Below the pieces are notes generated by a model, which was not told the origin of the DNA, did no database searches, and saw only the letters and a list, made by a program, of their open reading frames with translations. This document shows positions 32,901 to 44,900 of a DNA stretch of 64,000 bases, one piece after another. The stretch lies in assembly GCA_949128115.1 (NCBI GenBank), contig OX421965.1, forward strand, positions 49,591,257 through 49,655,256, read 5' to 3'. Origin of the DNA: Anaspis maculata. Taxonomy: Eukaryota; Arthropoda; Insecta; Coleoptera; Scraptiidae. Every line of letters starts with the position of its first letter. Positions within the stretch are counted from its first letter, which is position 1. The translations under genes were made by a program, and so were the position numbers.

Positions 32901-35900
32901 TTATATCAAATCGAAATGTTACTAAGGTAGTGATTTTGAACAATTATGCATGATTTTTTACTTCCCGGTCGTTTATGAAGTGATTAATTTCAAGAAGAAA
33001 AAAAGCTCATAACTGGGCCTGGACTCACATCAGGTAGGCAGTAGGTAGGTTTTGAAATGTCAATAACTTTTTCATTTTTCAAAATATTTAAATAATTCTT
33101 TTCTAATATTAAAGGAGAAACATGGGAAATTTGTCATGGAAGGTGTAGAAGATCATATTCATTGAATGTCGCCCGCATGCCTCTACACAAAAACGCCTTT
33201 TTCCTGGCCGTTACTACCCGAGACGGTCACTCACCCTGGCTTTGACTAGGAATACCGCGTTTGGTGCAGAACTCTACTCAGATGCCCTTTTCTGCTCGTA
33301 GATCGCTTTCTCTCAGAAAATTTCAACTGATATCAAAAGTAGATTGCATTGGGCGTCGTGCGGGCCTATTTTTGAACTCGACACGGTTTCCATTTTCCGA
33401 CGGTGATTTGTTCAAAATGAAACTTGAACATTTCGTGAATTAGAAAAAATGCAATGCGAATTTCGACCTGCGGTAAGCCACACGAAATATTTACTTTAGG
33501 TACAGACTTGCTGCAAGTCATAGTTAGGGAAAAGGTTGAATTGAGTTTCGTGAGAGAAATTTTTGAAATCGGACTAACGGATTTCGAGTTTTCCTCCTTA
33601 GAATAACTGCAAATTTTCAACTTTTCGACCCGTAATCAGATTTTCATCAATTGTTTTTTTAACGAGGCGTTACTGGTTCTTGAACTTTTCCGACAATTTC
33701 TGTGAAAATTCTCTTAATTTTCCGAGAGTTTCCTTCCCATTAGAAAATGCAAAACTGGCCTAGCTTATCGGAGCCGGACTCAAATGATAAACTTGAATAA
33801 AGCCTCAACTACTGACGATTTTTACAATGGTTTTATTTGGAAAAGCTTCGTGGTTTTCAGCAAAATTGTCCCATGTTTGCATCTGATTTCAATAATTAAT
33901 CACAGCTTGCCTATCTTCATGTCGCTTGGTCCTTCAGAATTGTTATTGTAGGATTTTCAGATAGCAGAGTAGGTAGATATTGAGATGTAGATAACTTTTG
34001 AATTTTTCAATATATTTGAATAATACTTTTTCAATCTTGAAGAGGAAACAAGGGAAATCCGTTACATTACGTGTGAAAAATCATATATCCATCAAAGGCT
34101 GTCCGCATGCCTTTACACAAAAAACGTATTTTTCCTGGCCGTTACTACCCGAGACGGCCGCTCACCCTGGCTTTGACTAGAAATACCCGTGTTTGGTGCA
34201 GGACTGTACTCAATTTGTTCTTTCCTGCTTTTACATCAACTTTTTTCAAAAAATTTCAACCGATATCTAAAGTAAATTGTAGATTGCATTGGGCGTCGTG
34301 TAGGCCTGTTTTCAAATTCGACACGGTTTCAGTTTACCTGATAGCCCGATCGCGGGAGCTCTAGAGACTTTCATCAGCTTTGCGAATATTTTGGTATCCC
34401 TCAAATAACGGCTCCTCCACCAATAATGCATTATATGTCTTATTTGCGCATCGTGATCCCCAGCGAGTTTCGTAGTACTGGCTCCCCTCCCTAAAATCTG
34501 TTCGTCCCGAGCAAGCACTTCGTTATTCCTGGACGTTTTTACTTTTGATCACGGTGTACGGTTCCTCCCACTCCTTTTTTGCGTTGTGGTTGTACAGTCA
34601 TATAATGTTACCTTCTTGAAATCCTCCAGAGTTGGCTTCCAAGTTGTATAGCGTTATTCGCGTTTTCATCCGTCGGTCACAATTCGGATCCCTTGTATCC
34701 TGAAACGGTTATTGGCTCATCCTAAGGTCTACCAAACTTTCGTTTAGTAACAATATAACAATATTGTTACGAGCGGCAATCCCGTACGCGAAATATCGTA
34801 ACATTTGGTGTCAGAAAGCGGTATAATTGAGAGTAATTCGGCTTGCGACTACAGGACGTTCGAAACATTCGTGATTTGGTAAATGCCGGAGACGAGAAGC
34901 ATGTCGAAGACAGGAGTCGAAGACGCTTTGGCAAGCATCATGGCGATGATGCAAGAACAAAAGACGAAACGCCAGGCAGAGAAAGAAGAACAGGAGAAGA
35001 GGCGTTTGGAAGATAAAGAAGATTGAAGAATCTTCTAGAAGGACAGGAAAAAGGATTGAAAAATCTTTTACAAGAACAGCGTCTAGAAGACAAAGAAGAA
35101 CTGAGAAACCTGCTGGAAGAACAGGAAAAGATACGCCTGGAGGAAATGGAAGAACTATCAGCTGTTGTGGAACAACAAACGCGGTATTTCGACGTCAGCG
35201 TGAGCAAGCTAGAAAAATAAGTGGAAGCGGTGAAGGCCAACATGATGAAGCTGGAGCAACAGGTTCAGAAAACCGCCGCCAGTGCTGCGATGGTCAGTTC
35301 AGCGGGTGTCCAACGTGTGAAGCTGCCAAACTTCGATGGGAAAAGCCCATGGACAACCTATAAGAGACAGTTCGATGCCGCTGCCGAAGCAAACGGATAG
35401 AGCGACGATGAGAGAGCCACAGCTCTAGTTCTGGCTCTCAGAGGCTCAGCATTGGAGCTGCTCCAGACGATTCCTGAGAGTGAGCAGAAGGACTTTGCCA
35501 AGCTGACGAGGGTCCTGGAGCTTCGGTATGGGGACAATCATGTGCGGCAGATTCATCAAACCCAGCTGAAGGCCAGAACACAAAAGAGCGGAGAAAGCCT
35601 TCAGGAATTCGAATCCAAAGTCCTGAGGCTGGTTTACCTGGCCTATCCAGCTCATCCAGCGGATGTTTTGGCCGACATCGCCAACGAAACTTTCATGGGC
35701 GGAATAAAACATCCAGAATTGCGTCAGATGGTCATGATCAGCAATCCAGCCAACATCAGCGACGCACTCATCCAAGCTTTTCGCATCGAGGCTGCCAAAG
35801 ATGCTTCGCGCCCTCATTGTTTTAGGGAGGTGAACTTTGACGAATCCAGAGCATCACATGCTTCCGAAATCGGTGAAGGAGATGTTTGAGGAACTTCTTA

Positions 35901-38900
35901 GTGCCATGTCTCGGAACAGACCCCAAGGCGAGCCAAAGAGCTGGAGGAAGGCCGCGTTGCTTCGGCTGTGGAAGAACGGGACATCTTCGTCGGGACTGCA
36001 GGCAATGGTCGAGCTTAGCAGACTGTTTCATAGCGGAACGGAGAACGATCTCGACTGCAGATCGAGAAAGTCACCAACCGAGAGAAAGCAATCGTAGAGG
36101 AGGAAGACCACGTTGCTTTGAATGTGGAAGGGACGGACATCTGCAACGCGACTGCAGGCGACGATACGCTTCAGCAGACTTCATTCTGAAACGGGAAGCT
36201 GCTGATCGAGGAGGTCATCAGTCGAAAGAAAGCAATCGCACAGGAGAAAGGTTGCGTTGCTCCAATTGTGGAAAGAATGGCCATCTGCAGCGTGATTGCT
36301 GGCAACCGTACCGTTCAGCAGATCGTTCCAGGCTGGAACGGGGAGCTGCTGATTAAGGAAGTGAACATCGTCCTGGAAGGAGTCATGATAATGGCAACAC
36401 AGATGGTCTTTCTCGAAGACCACGCACCGAGGACTGCACCGAGGTAGACCAGCAGAATGGGAACGTCGAAATAAAAGCACTTGTCTTTGAAACCCCGAGA
36501 AATTGGACTACGGCTGAGCTCAAGAAAGAGCAGCGTGAGGACCCAGCCATCGGTTTGCTTGCTTGAAGAAAAGAACTTGGCCAGGAAAGACCAGAATGGG
36601 CCGAGATATCTGGTGAAGGGCCCCACTTCAAGGCTCTTTGGGCTCGGTGGAATTCTCTGAGAATAGAGAACGGGTTGCTGAAGAGAGTCTGGGAGAGTCC
36701 CGATGGGAAGAAAGAGATGGCTCAATTAGTGCTTCTAAAGAAGAGAGTGAAGGAGGTCCTAGAAGAAATGCACACTGGCGTCACTGGGGGGCACCTTGGG
36801 GTGAACAAGACGTTGGACAAGGTGCGCGAGCGATTCTACTGGGTGAACTACCGGAACGACGTGGAAACATGGTGTCGTCAGTGCAAGGTTTGTGCGGTCA
36901 GCAGAGGACCAAGAACTCGCAGCCGAGGAGAGTTGAAAACGCGTTACGACTTGAAGACGAACTCCACGGGATTTCAAGCAGGTGACCTGGTCTGGTTGTA
37001 CAATCCTCAGCGCAAGAAAGGAAGGTCTCCGAAGTTGCATCTGTCGTGGGAAGGACCGTACACGGTAGTCAAGAGGATTATTGACGTCGTGTACAGAATC
37101 CAGCGGGCCCCGAAAGCCAAGATGAAAGTTGTCCACCTTGATCGCCTTGCATGTTACTCCGGGAGTAACGATGAGCCTATTCTGGATGAACAGGCTCAAG
37201 AGGGGGGCAGTGTTACGAGCGGCGATCCCATACGCGAAAAATTGTTACAATATTAACAATATAATATGATATAGCTTATATAATATAACAAACGTTTATA
37301 TCTCTTGACCAAAGAGAACTTCGCCAATGTTCCGTCTCCTATCCGCCATTTTTAATTTTGACGTTTTGGCGATTTCCAAACTGGTGTTTAAAGCCTGCTG
37401 AACTTAGTAGATTGCTGTTACAAAAAAAAATCGGTTAAATCGATCAATAAGTGAAAAAATTGCAGGTGAGAAACTAACATGTAATTAAGTAATAGTCGAT
37501 GCATATCTTAGAAAGTAATCAACAATCTTATTTGAAATCGATATATCTTCACAACTGATGAACCGATTAAACTCGATGTGATCCTCAAATGCAAGGCAAA
37601 GTTCATTCTTCCCAATTCTGTCTTTTGTTTTGTAATTTTGATATCTCTTGACCAAGCGTCGTGGTCGGCAGTGTTCCGTCTTACAACCACCATTTTGAAT
37701 TCTGACATTTTGACCATTTCAAAACTGGTGTTTGTAGCCGATTCAATTAGATAGGCACTGAAGCAAATATAGTTTGAATTGACAAATAAATAAAAATGGC
37801 AGGCGAGAAACTAATCAATGACTGCGTTTTTATCGCAGCTTTGGATCCGATCGAAACTCTATCCGATCGGGTCGATCCGCTTGAAACAGCCAATATAAAC
37901 TGTCGGGATTGAGATTTCAATCGGATCGAGGAGTTCAAGTCGATCCGGTGCTTTGGCCGGCTTGACTTGAGTCGAGCGGATCGAGGCTTGCATCCGCTCG
38001 TATTTCACCCAATGTGAACGGGATGGGATTGAAGTGACAGATGACCAACTTGTAAACAAAGCGTTATTTTTACGAAATCAAGGGATGCCTTCCAGTAATT
38101 GTGAATAAAATACACCAAGAAAATTCAAAATTAATATCTTTTCCGGTTGGCGCAGTTTGACGCGTTTTAAACCATGTTGTTGTCTCTCATAAATTCTAAC
38201 CTAATTCTAAAGTAGTGAAATAGGATTAAGCGAAGCGGATCGAACGTGCGACGATAAAAACGCGCTTGACTGGGGCCACTCTGGATCCGATCGAAACTCG
38301 AGCGGATCGAACGCTGCGATAGAAACGCAGTCAATAAAATAAGTAATCAACCTTGGTTTCAAATTGCTATATCTTTGTACAGGATGAACCGATTTGGGTC
38401 GTTGTTGTTTTGGTTTGTTAGAGGAAATCTGTTCTTTCCAAAACCATCATTATAGTTACCATCGCAAGAATCGCAAGAGCGTTTATAAAAAATGAACGAG
38501 CTCAAAAAATTGTATATTTTTACTTGCCTCCGCCATTTTGAATCTTGACGTTTCGTCCATTTTGTTGCTTGACTTTTACAACCTGTTCATTTGACTATTC
38601 AGTGATACTTAGTTTGCTGAAATCGGAGGAATAACAAATATTTGGCGAGGAAAATAAAACAGTCAGGTTTTTGCTAGGCCCACCCAGTAGGTACGTCCCT
38701 TTTATGATGAGTAACACTTGTATTTCAGGTACATTTGAGAAACAGTTCGAGATATCTCAAAGTGATTTGTTCCACACCAATGAGCATCGGATGAGGAGTA
38801 TGTGTGCTAATTTTTATGTTCCGACCTATTTTGGTTCATAAAACAGAATTTCTCGATTTTTGATCACCCTGTAGGCATCTGCAAAGGGGTTACCATCGTA

Positions 38901-41900
38901 GAGACACAGTTCGAAATAAGGGCATTGGTCCGTATTACAATCCTGCCGGATGGCATCGCGATACCACGGGAAGCAACTTTCAGGCCATTTCAAGCGAAAA
39001 CATCTGTTCGATTCATAGGATCATAATAACCTGGGATAGTGGAGAAGAAAAAATTTTTTTTAATGATGATCCCCACATGACTGTTTTTTGTAACTTTGCC
39101 TATTTGAAGATTGGCGCATTTCCAATATATGACAAAAAAATGGTGAAACAGTCATAAGGGCCTTGTGAGGCCCAAAACCTCGACAACTTCGATTGTATTC
39201 TTTCTCGATACATTTCTATTTTATTTCATTTCTTTGTAAATATTTGACCGATGCTAATGTAACTCAGTACAGGGGTGGAAGGAAGCCTTGAGAAAAATGT
39301 TCGCTTCAAAAATAGTTGATGCCAGTTGATCACAGTCGCCACAAAATTAATCTGGAAGATGATTTATTCTATTTGATAATGTGAGTTTTTTTTGTCCCTC
39401 TATTCATTTCTGAACCATCTGACCAATTGTGACAAAGTTTGATGGTCGATAGTGAAAAAGTAGAAATGAAATTTTCTTTGTGATTTGTTAGACGGAAATG
39501 TCAAGGAGATTTAGATGTAACGATTTTGACATTTGACAGCTCTTTTTGAAGCTTTTCAAAAACTTTACTCAAAGCATGCAGAAATTATGACATATCTGTG
39601 ATCTGTCAAAAGCTATAAGCTGTCGAAGCCGAAACTTTGATATTCATCAATAGCTCGAGAAGTACTGATTGGATTTCACTCAAATTTGGTATGCACGTAG
39701 GGTTTACAATGGTCATTTTGGTTGTGCTAGCGCCGAAGTGTTATAAAACTCATAAATTTCCAAATGGCCAATTACAAAAAGTTAACAAGAACGGTTATTT
39801 TCGCATTTATATTATTGACAATGACCATTACTGCTAGTATCAATTGATTTCCCACTTATTCCATGATGGCCGAATTCAAGATGGCAGCCATAAGAAAAGA
39901 AGCAGTCGACTGTCATATTTTCGAAAATAGTAGGCGGAGACGGTGGTAACACATCACATTTCATTTATGAGGTCATTATTTGTGAAAATGCAAAATTTCA
40001 TCCAAAAATCTTGAAAGATCACTGATTTTTTGGAAAATGTCCATTTCCATCGGCTTGTTCTAACTTGAAAAGCATTGAATCATGAATCTACATGACCATT
40101 TACATGACTCCAACTTTTCTGGTTCATGAATTGGAGTTTTTGCATTTTTGATCACCGTATTGATATACCGACGTCTGCATGGGCCGCCATCTTAGCAACA
40201 TCTCTTAAAATTGAGGCATGGGTATGTACAACATTCGTACCAAACGGCACCTCTTCATCATCAAATGCAAGGTGGTGGTGGTTTTATGGCGCTCAACATC
40301 CGGACTATTCCTGTTGATTTTGAAACCGGGATATAGCACTACAGTAATCAAGATGAATAGTTAGGAAGGTACTGAGAAGCACCAATAGGTGGTATGCACC
40401 GTTTGATTGTGTCGCGTGATTTAAAATTTTCCAGGGTCGTAATTATTCTGGGTCACCAGTTAACACGTTGAGTGCCATGTGACCTGCGGCGTCTCACGCC
40501 GGCGCGTTTCCGCTGGTGCCGCGCTACATTTTTTTGAAAGGGTCGTTAGGAAGTGCAAGCTCATTCCCACCATTCCATGCAGTAATTAATTTTTTGAAGT
40601 ACACCATACCGTTTTATTTGTGTTAATGGTTCCAGAAATCGAAAAAAAAGCCGTGACCCTCCTGGCAGGTCACGTGGCACTGGGGGAATGCAATTTTTTT
40701 TTTGTTGGAAATATCACGTTTCATGCATGGGTAAGTCTTCCACGATAATCCTGAGTGAGAATATGGACCTCATGTTACCGGCAAAAGTGTAACTCGGATG
40801 CTACGAAATTTCGAAATTTCACTTTCAATAAATCTTTTTGGTGACGAACAGTTACCCTGCATTCATTCAGTAGTGTTACTATTACTGAACTATATCTTAC
40901 ATTTTCGATATCAGTTTGTATTTATTTCTTTGCCTATACAGGGTGAGCCATTGATATGGGAGACCTCGACTGCACCTACGCCGTTTGATACTAAAGTGAA
41001 CTAGAGGTCATTATAAATGATGAGTCGAAGTGCATTTTTCAAATTTTCTTGCCTTATACAGGGTGCCCCATTTTTACAGAGCAGCCTATAACTTGATTTT
41101 TTCAAGTAGTACCACTTGTATGCAGGTGTCTCAGAGAAGTAGAATCCCCTCCATAATTTTTCTCTGGCAATTTTTGACTGATGACACCTTTTTTTTGACA
41201 TTTTTTTGACAACGTTTATATCAATCGCCGCAATTGAATTGAATATTTTTCTCCACAAGGTTAATTCTTTTGTTTCTGTCATTATCCTGTGTTTGTTGAA
41301 TTTGATATTCGCAGAAGATCTCAATGAGAAATTTGTGATATCTCAACGACATGCATCCGAACAAAAGCCCGTATATCAAACCTCAAAGCGTTGAAGGCAA
41401 AATCTGCTTGTCATAGGGAAGTGTAAATTTTTCCTTGACATTTTTTAATTCCGTCAAATTGTGTATCTATTTTGACCATTGTGGATCTGATGGTGATCTT
41501 AGTTCTTCCTTATTATATTTTTTTACGGATGTCAATTTTTTTGACATTCTTGATACACTTTGCAGTACTGATTTCGTTGAGAGTTTCTCAGCTGATGCAA
41601 AATATTATTGTCTGAAACTTTTATTCGAAGGGACATTTCGGTGCACCCAAGCGACCTACGTCATCGCACGCAATCTTACGTCATTCCACGTTACATTTCC
41701 ACTGGGGAGATTGCGTGCACACGTCCGTACGACGTAACGTTACTTTCAACGTGAAAATAGACGAGTTTGTTGTTTGGAATTCCTTAGTTACAGGGGAATT
41801 TTCACGTTCTACGTCGCGTTACGTCGTACGTTGCGTGAAATCGCAAACTCCCTATTAGGATATCCTACGTATAATCCTACTGCCGGCGCCGTTCGTTGCA

Positions 41901-44900
41901 ATCTCGTGTGATTGTAAGCCAATAACCCCAGGAGATATCGAACGTTATCTCTCGTGATCCCACCCTCGACAACTTATCACGCTAGATACCCGACGCGATA
42001 TCACGCCATATCACACAAGACCTTATACCTCGCCTCACACGATCTTACGCTATATTTCGACGCAATTCCCCGCCATCGTCCCAAGTGATCGCACGCCTGT
42101 ATCGCAAGCCTTTTCACGCCATCCAAAGCGAATGATACGTAAGTACGTCATCCCATGTATTCTCACGTCATGATAACACACGATCGTACGTCATTCCACG
42201 TAAACTCACTATATGAAAACGCCAACTAACGCCACTATCATACGCAATCTCAAGCTAATGTGCCACGCTATCTCACGCCATTTTCATAAGCAATCTTGCA
42301 CGCTAATGTACCACGTTATCTCACGCCATCTCACGCGATATTACCCATCTACTCAAGTGATCCTCCGTCAATATTCCATGCGATCTCGCTCTATTTCATA
42401 TCATCAGTCCCAAGCGATGATATGCAATCCCACGCTTCTTTTCCCATGGTTCCACGGCATCATCATTATCCCACCCCACGGGTTGTCATACCATTTCGCC
42501 TACCCTATGCGATCCCACGCTTATATTCCACACGATTTTATGGCATGAACCCACGCAATCTTATATTATTCCACGTTACCGAACTTGATCAAATGCTGAT
42601 CGTAAGGAATTATCTCACGTGATCCCACACTATCACGCAAACCCACCCTATGCTCCCACACGTAATCATGCTATCATCTCACGCGATGACAAGTCAATTT
42701 ACGTTATCCCACGTGATCATATGCTATGCTATGACTGCTACGTGATAATCACGATATTAAACGTGATCACGCAATCCCTTACTATCTGATGCAATCCCAT
42801 CCTATCACCTCAAGCAATTCTATGCCATATCTCGCGCATTCCTACTGCATCCTGAAAATTTTATTGGCAGTCGACGAAATTATGGTGCCTTCCATGGCCG
42901 ACTTGAATTTCGGCAATTCACATCCACTAAAAGACACAACTATAATCAATTTCAAGACTCACTTTATTGGAGCAAGCTGTGGAAAATAGTAAGTGTTATT
43001 GACACGAATGGTACGGTGCTAACTAGATTTTGACGTCTTAATATATGTGCCAAATATAATGTGACAGTTGTCATCGAGGTTATCATCGTCATGCACGCGA
43101 TGCACCCCCAGTGGCAATTTCTGAGGCTAATCACCGAAAGTAGGGAAACGTGAGCCCCCCTACAGTGGAAGTCGCTGTGGTCGACAAGAGACATCGTCTG
43201 TACCATGGTTGGTGGTTCCTCACTGACCCTACTGGTGAGCAGTGGTCACTGAAGAGAAATATGTCAAGCGACCAAGCGCGGCAGTACTAAAAGAAATGGA
43301 ATGAAAATCACTGAGTAGTGACGACTTCTTACTCTAGCTTTCACCTATTGAAAAAGCAAACATGGACGAAGAAGAAGATGCATAGATATAGGAAATGGAC
43401 AAGTGGCCAACACATTGCATTTACTCATGCGCGTCTTGTCTCGCACAATCCAACCCCATAGATTATTGTCCATCTAAGAAAGTTTTCTCAGCTTCACAGA
43501 AGCCACTGGACAGTGGACATTTTACTGTGTTCCATATAGTACTACCGCGCTTGGCCGCTTGGCCATCATTCTCTTCAGTGACCACCGCTCACCTAGCACC
43601 GTCAGCGAGGAGCCGCCAATCTTGGGGGATCACGTTTCCCTACTTTCGTGGCGTACTCTTGGAGATTTCCACTAGCGGATGCATCGCGCGTCGAGATGAC
43701 GGTGACAACTGTCACATTATAGTATGTATAATCATTATACATACAGGGTGATTCAAAAGTGTCGGACCACCTTGAAGGTGCGTGATATGGAAGTGTAGAA
43801 GAGTGCTGGAAAGTTGTTAAAACATTTCTGTTTTTTAATTTTGAAGTTATGGAGGCACAATAGTTGGTCCTTCGATCGCTTTTATTTTCGTTGTTTCAAA
43901 AGATTTCAGTGAACTGTTCATGGAAAAAAAATGAGTACAAAAAATCAACCTCTGAATCTGCAAAGAATTTTTGTTCTCTATACAGGGTGGATCATGAATC
44001 CTGAAAATTATTTTTTCGTAAAAGTGCTTGCAAACAGCCACATTGGTCCCATAACCTAAGTAGAGCACAATAAAACTATAAAACACAATTCATTTCAATA
44101 GAATTTTGTTGCTTCTTCTTTTTTAGGAAAACAAAATTTTTGTAGTTTATGATCCACCCTGGTATAGAACACAGAAATTCAATATAGATTCAGAGGTTGA
44201 TTTTTTGTGCTCATTATTTTTCCATGAACAGTTTACTGAAATCTTTTGAAACAACGGAAATAGAAGCAATCGAAGGACCAACTTCTGTTTCTCTATAACT
44301 TCAGAATCATTCAGAAGACAGAATTGTTTTAACATCACCCTCTATACACATTCTATTTTCAGTATAATGACTTTTTGGAGCAAAAATAAAGTGACAAGCT
44401 GGGGGGCTACGGCTGATGGCACCTGCAAAGTTTTGGAGCGAAACTATAAGCGGCCATCGGCCGTATTTTCCCAGCGCTGCTCCAGCTTGTAACTTTATTT
44501 TTGCTCCAAAAAGTCATTCTACTGAAAATGGAAAGTATATGGGATATAGCACATCTATCAAGGCGTCAGAATCAAGTTAGCATCGTAGCATTCGTGTCAA
44601 CTCAGCACATTTTTTCCATAGCTTGCTCTAATGAAGGAAGCCGTGAAACTGATTACGTCACTAGATCTCGCCTACCAAAATGGTCTTTGCATGCATTTTA
44701 TTTGACGACGATTCTGTAAAAAGCATAGGATTTTTGTTTGTCACCACCATTTTGTTGTGGATAGGTGATGCCAATAAAATTAAAAAATTTTGACTTGTTT
44801 TTTGAGTTGAATTTTTCAAAAATTAACGTTTCAAGGGATAGAAGGATTTTGATCATTGTCATTGGCAATTTTTTGACAGGTGACAGCTCTGATGACAAGT

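Larger units (their letters stand above)
34765..37249 (+). mobile_element. Gag-integrase gypsy-type element with 39-bp mini-LTRs
   Basis: The ends are 39-bp direct repeats (34765-34803 and 37211-37249) that start TGTTACGAGCGGC and end with the family's LTR 3' terminus, flanked by ATAT on both sides (34761-34764, 37250-37253). The primer-binding region (TGGTGTCAGAAAGCGG) follows the left repeat and the polypurine tract AAGAGGGGGGCAG precedes the right one. Inside are broken gag, three zinc knuckles and an integrase without its catalytic core; no protease, RT or RNase H. Lies in Piwi intron 2, same strand as the host gene. Confidence 0.88.

Noticed and set aside
36759..37199. 146-codon minus-strand ORF
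   Set aside because: Antisense shadow of the integrase remnant of the mini-LTR element.
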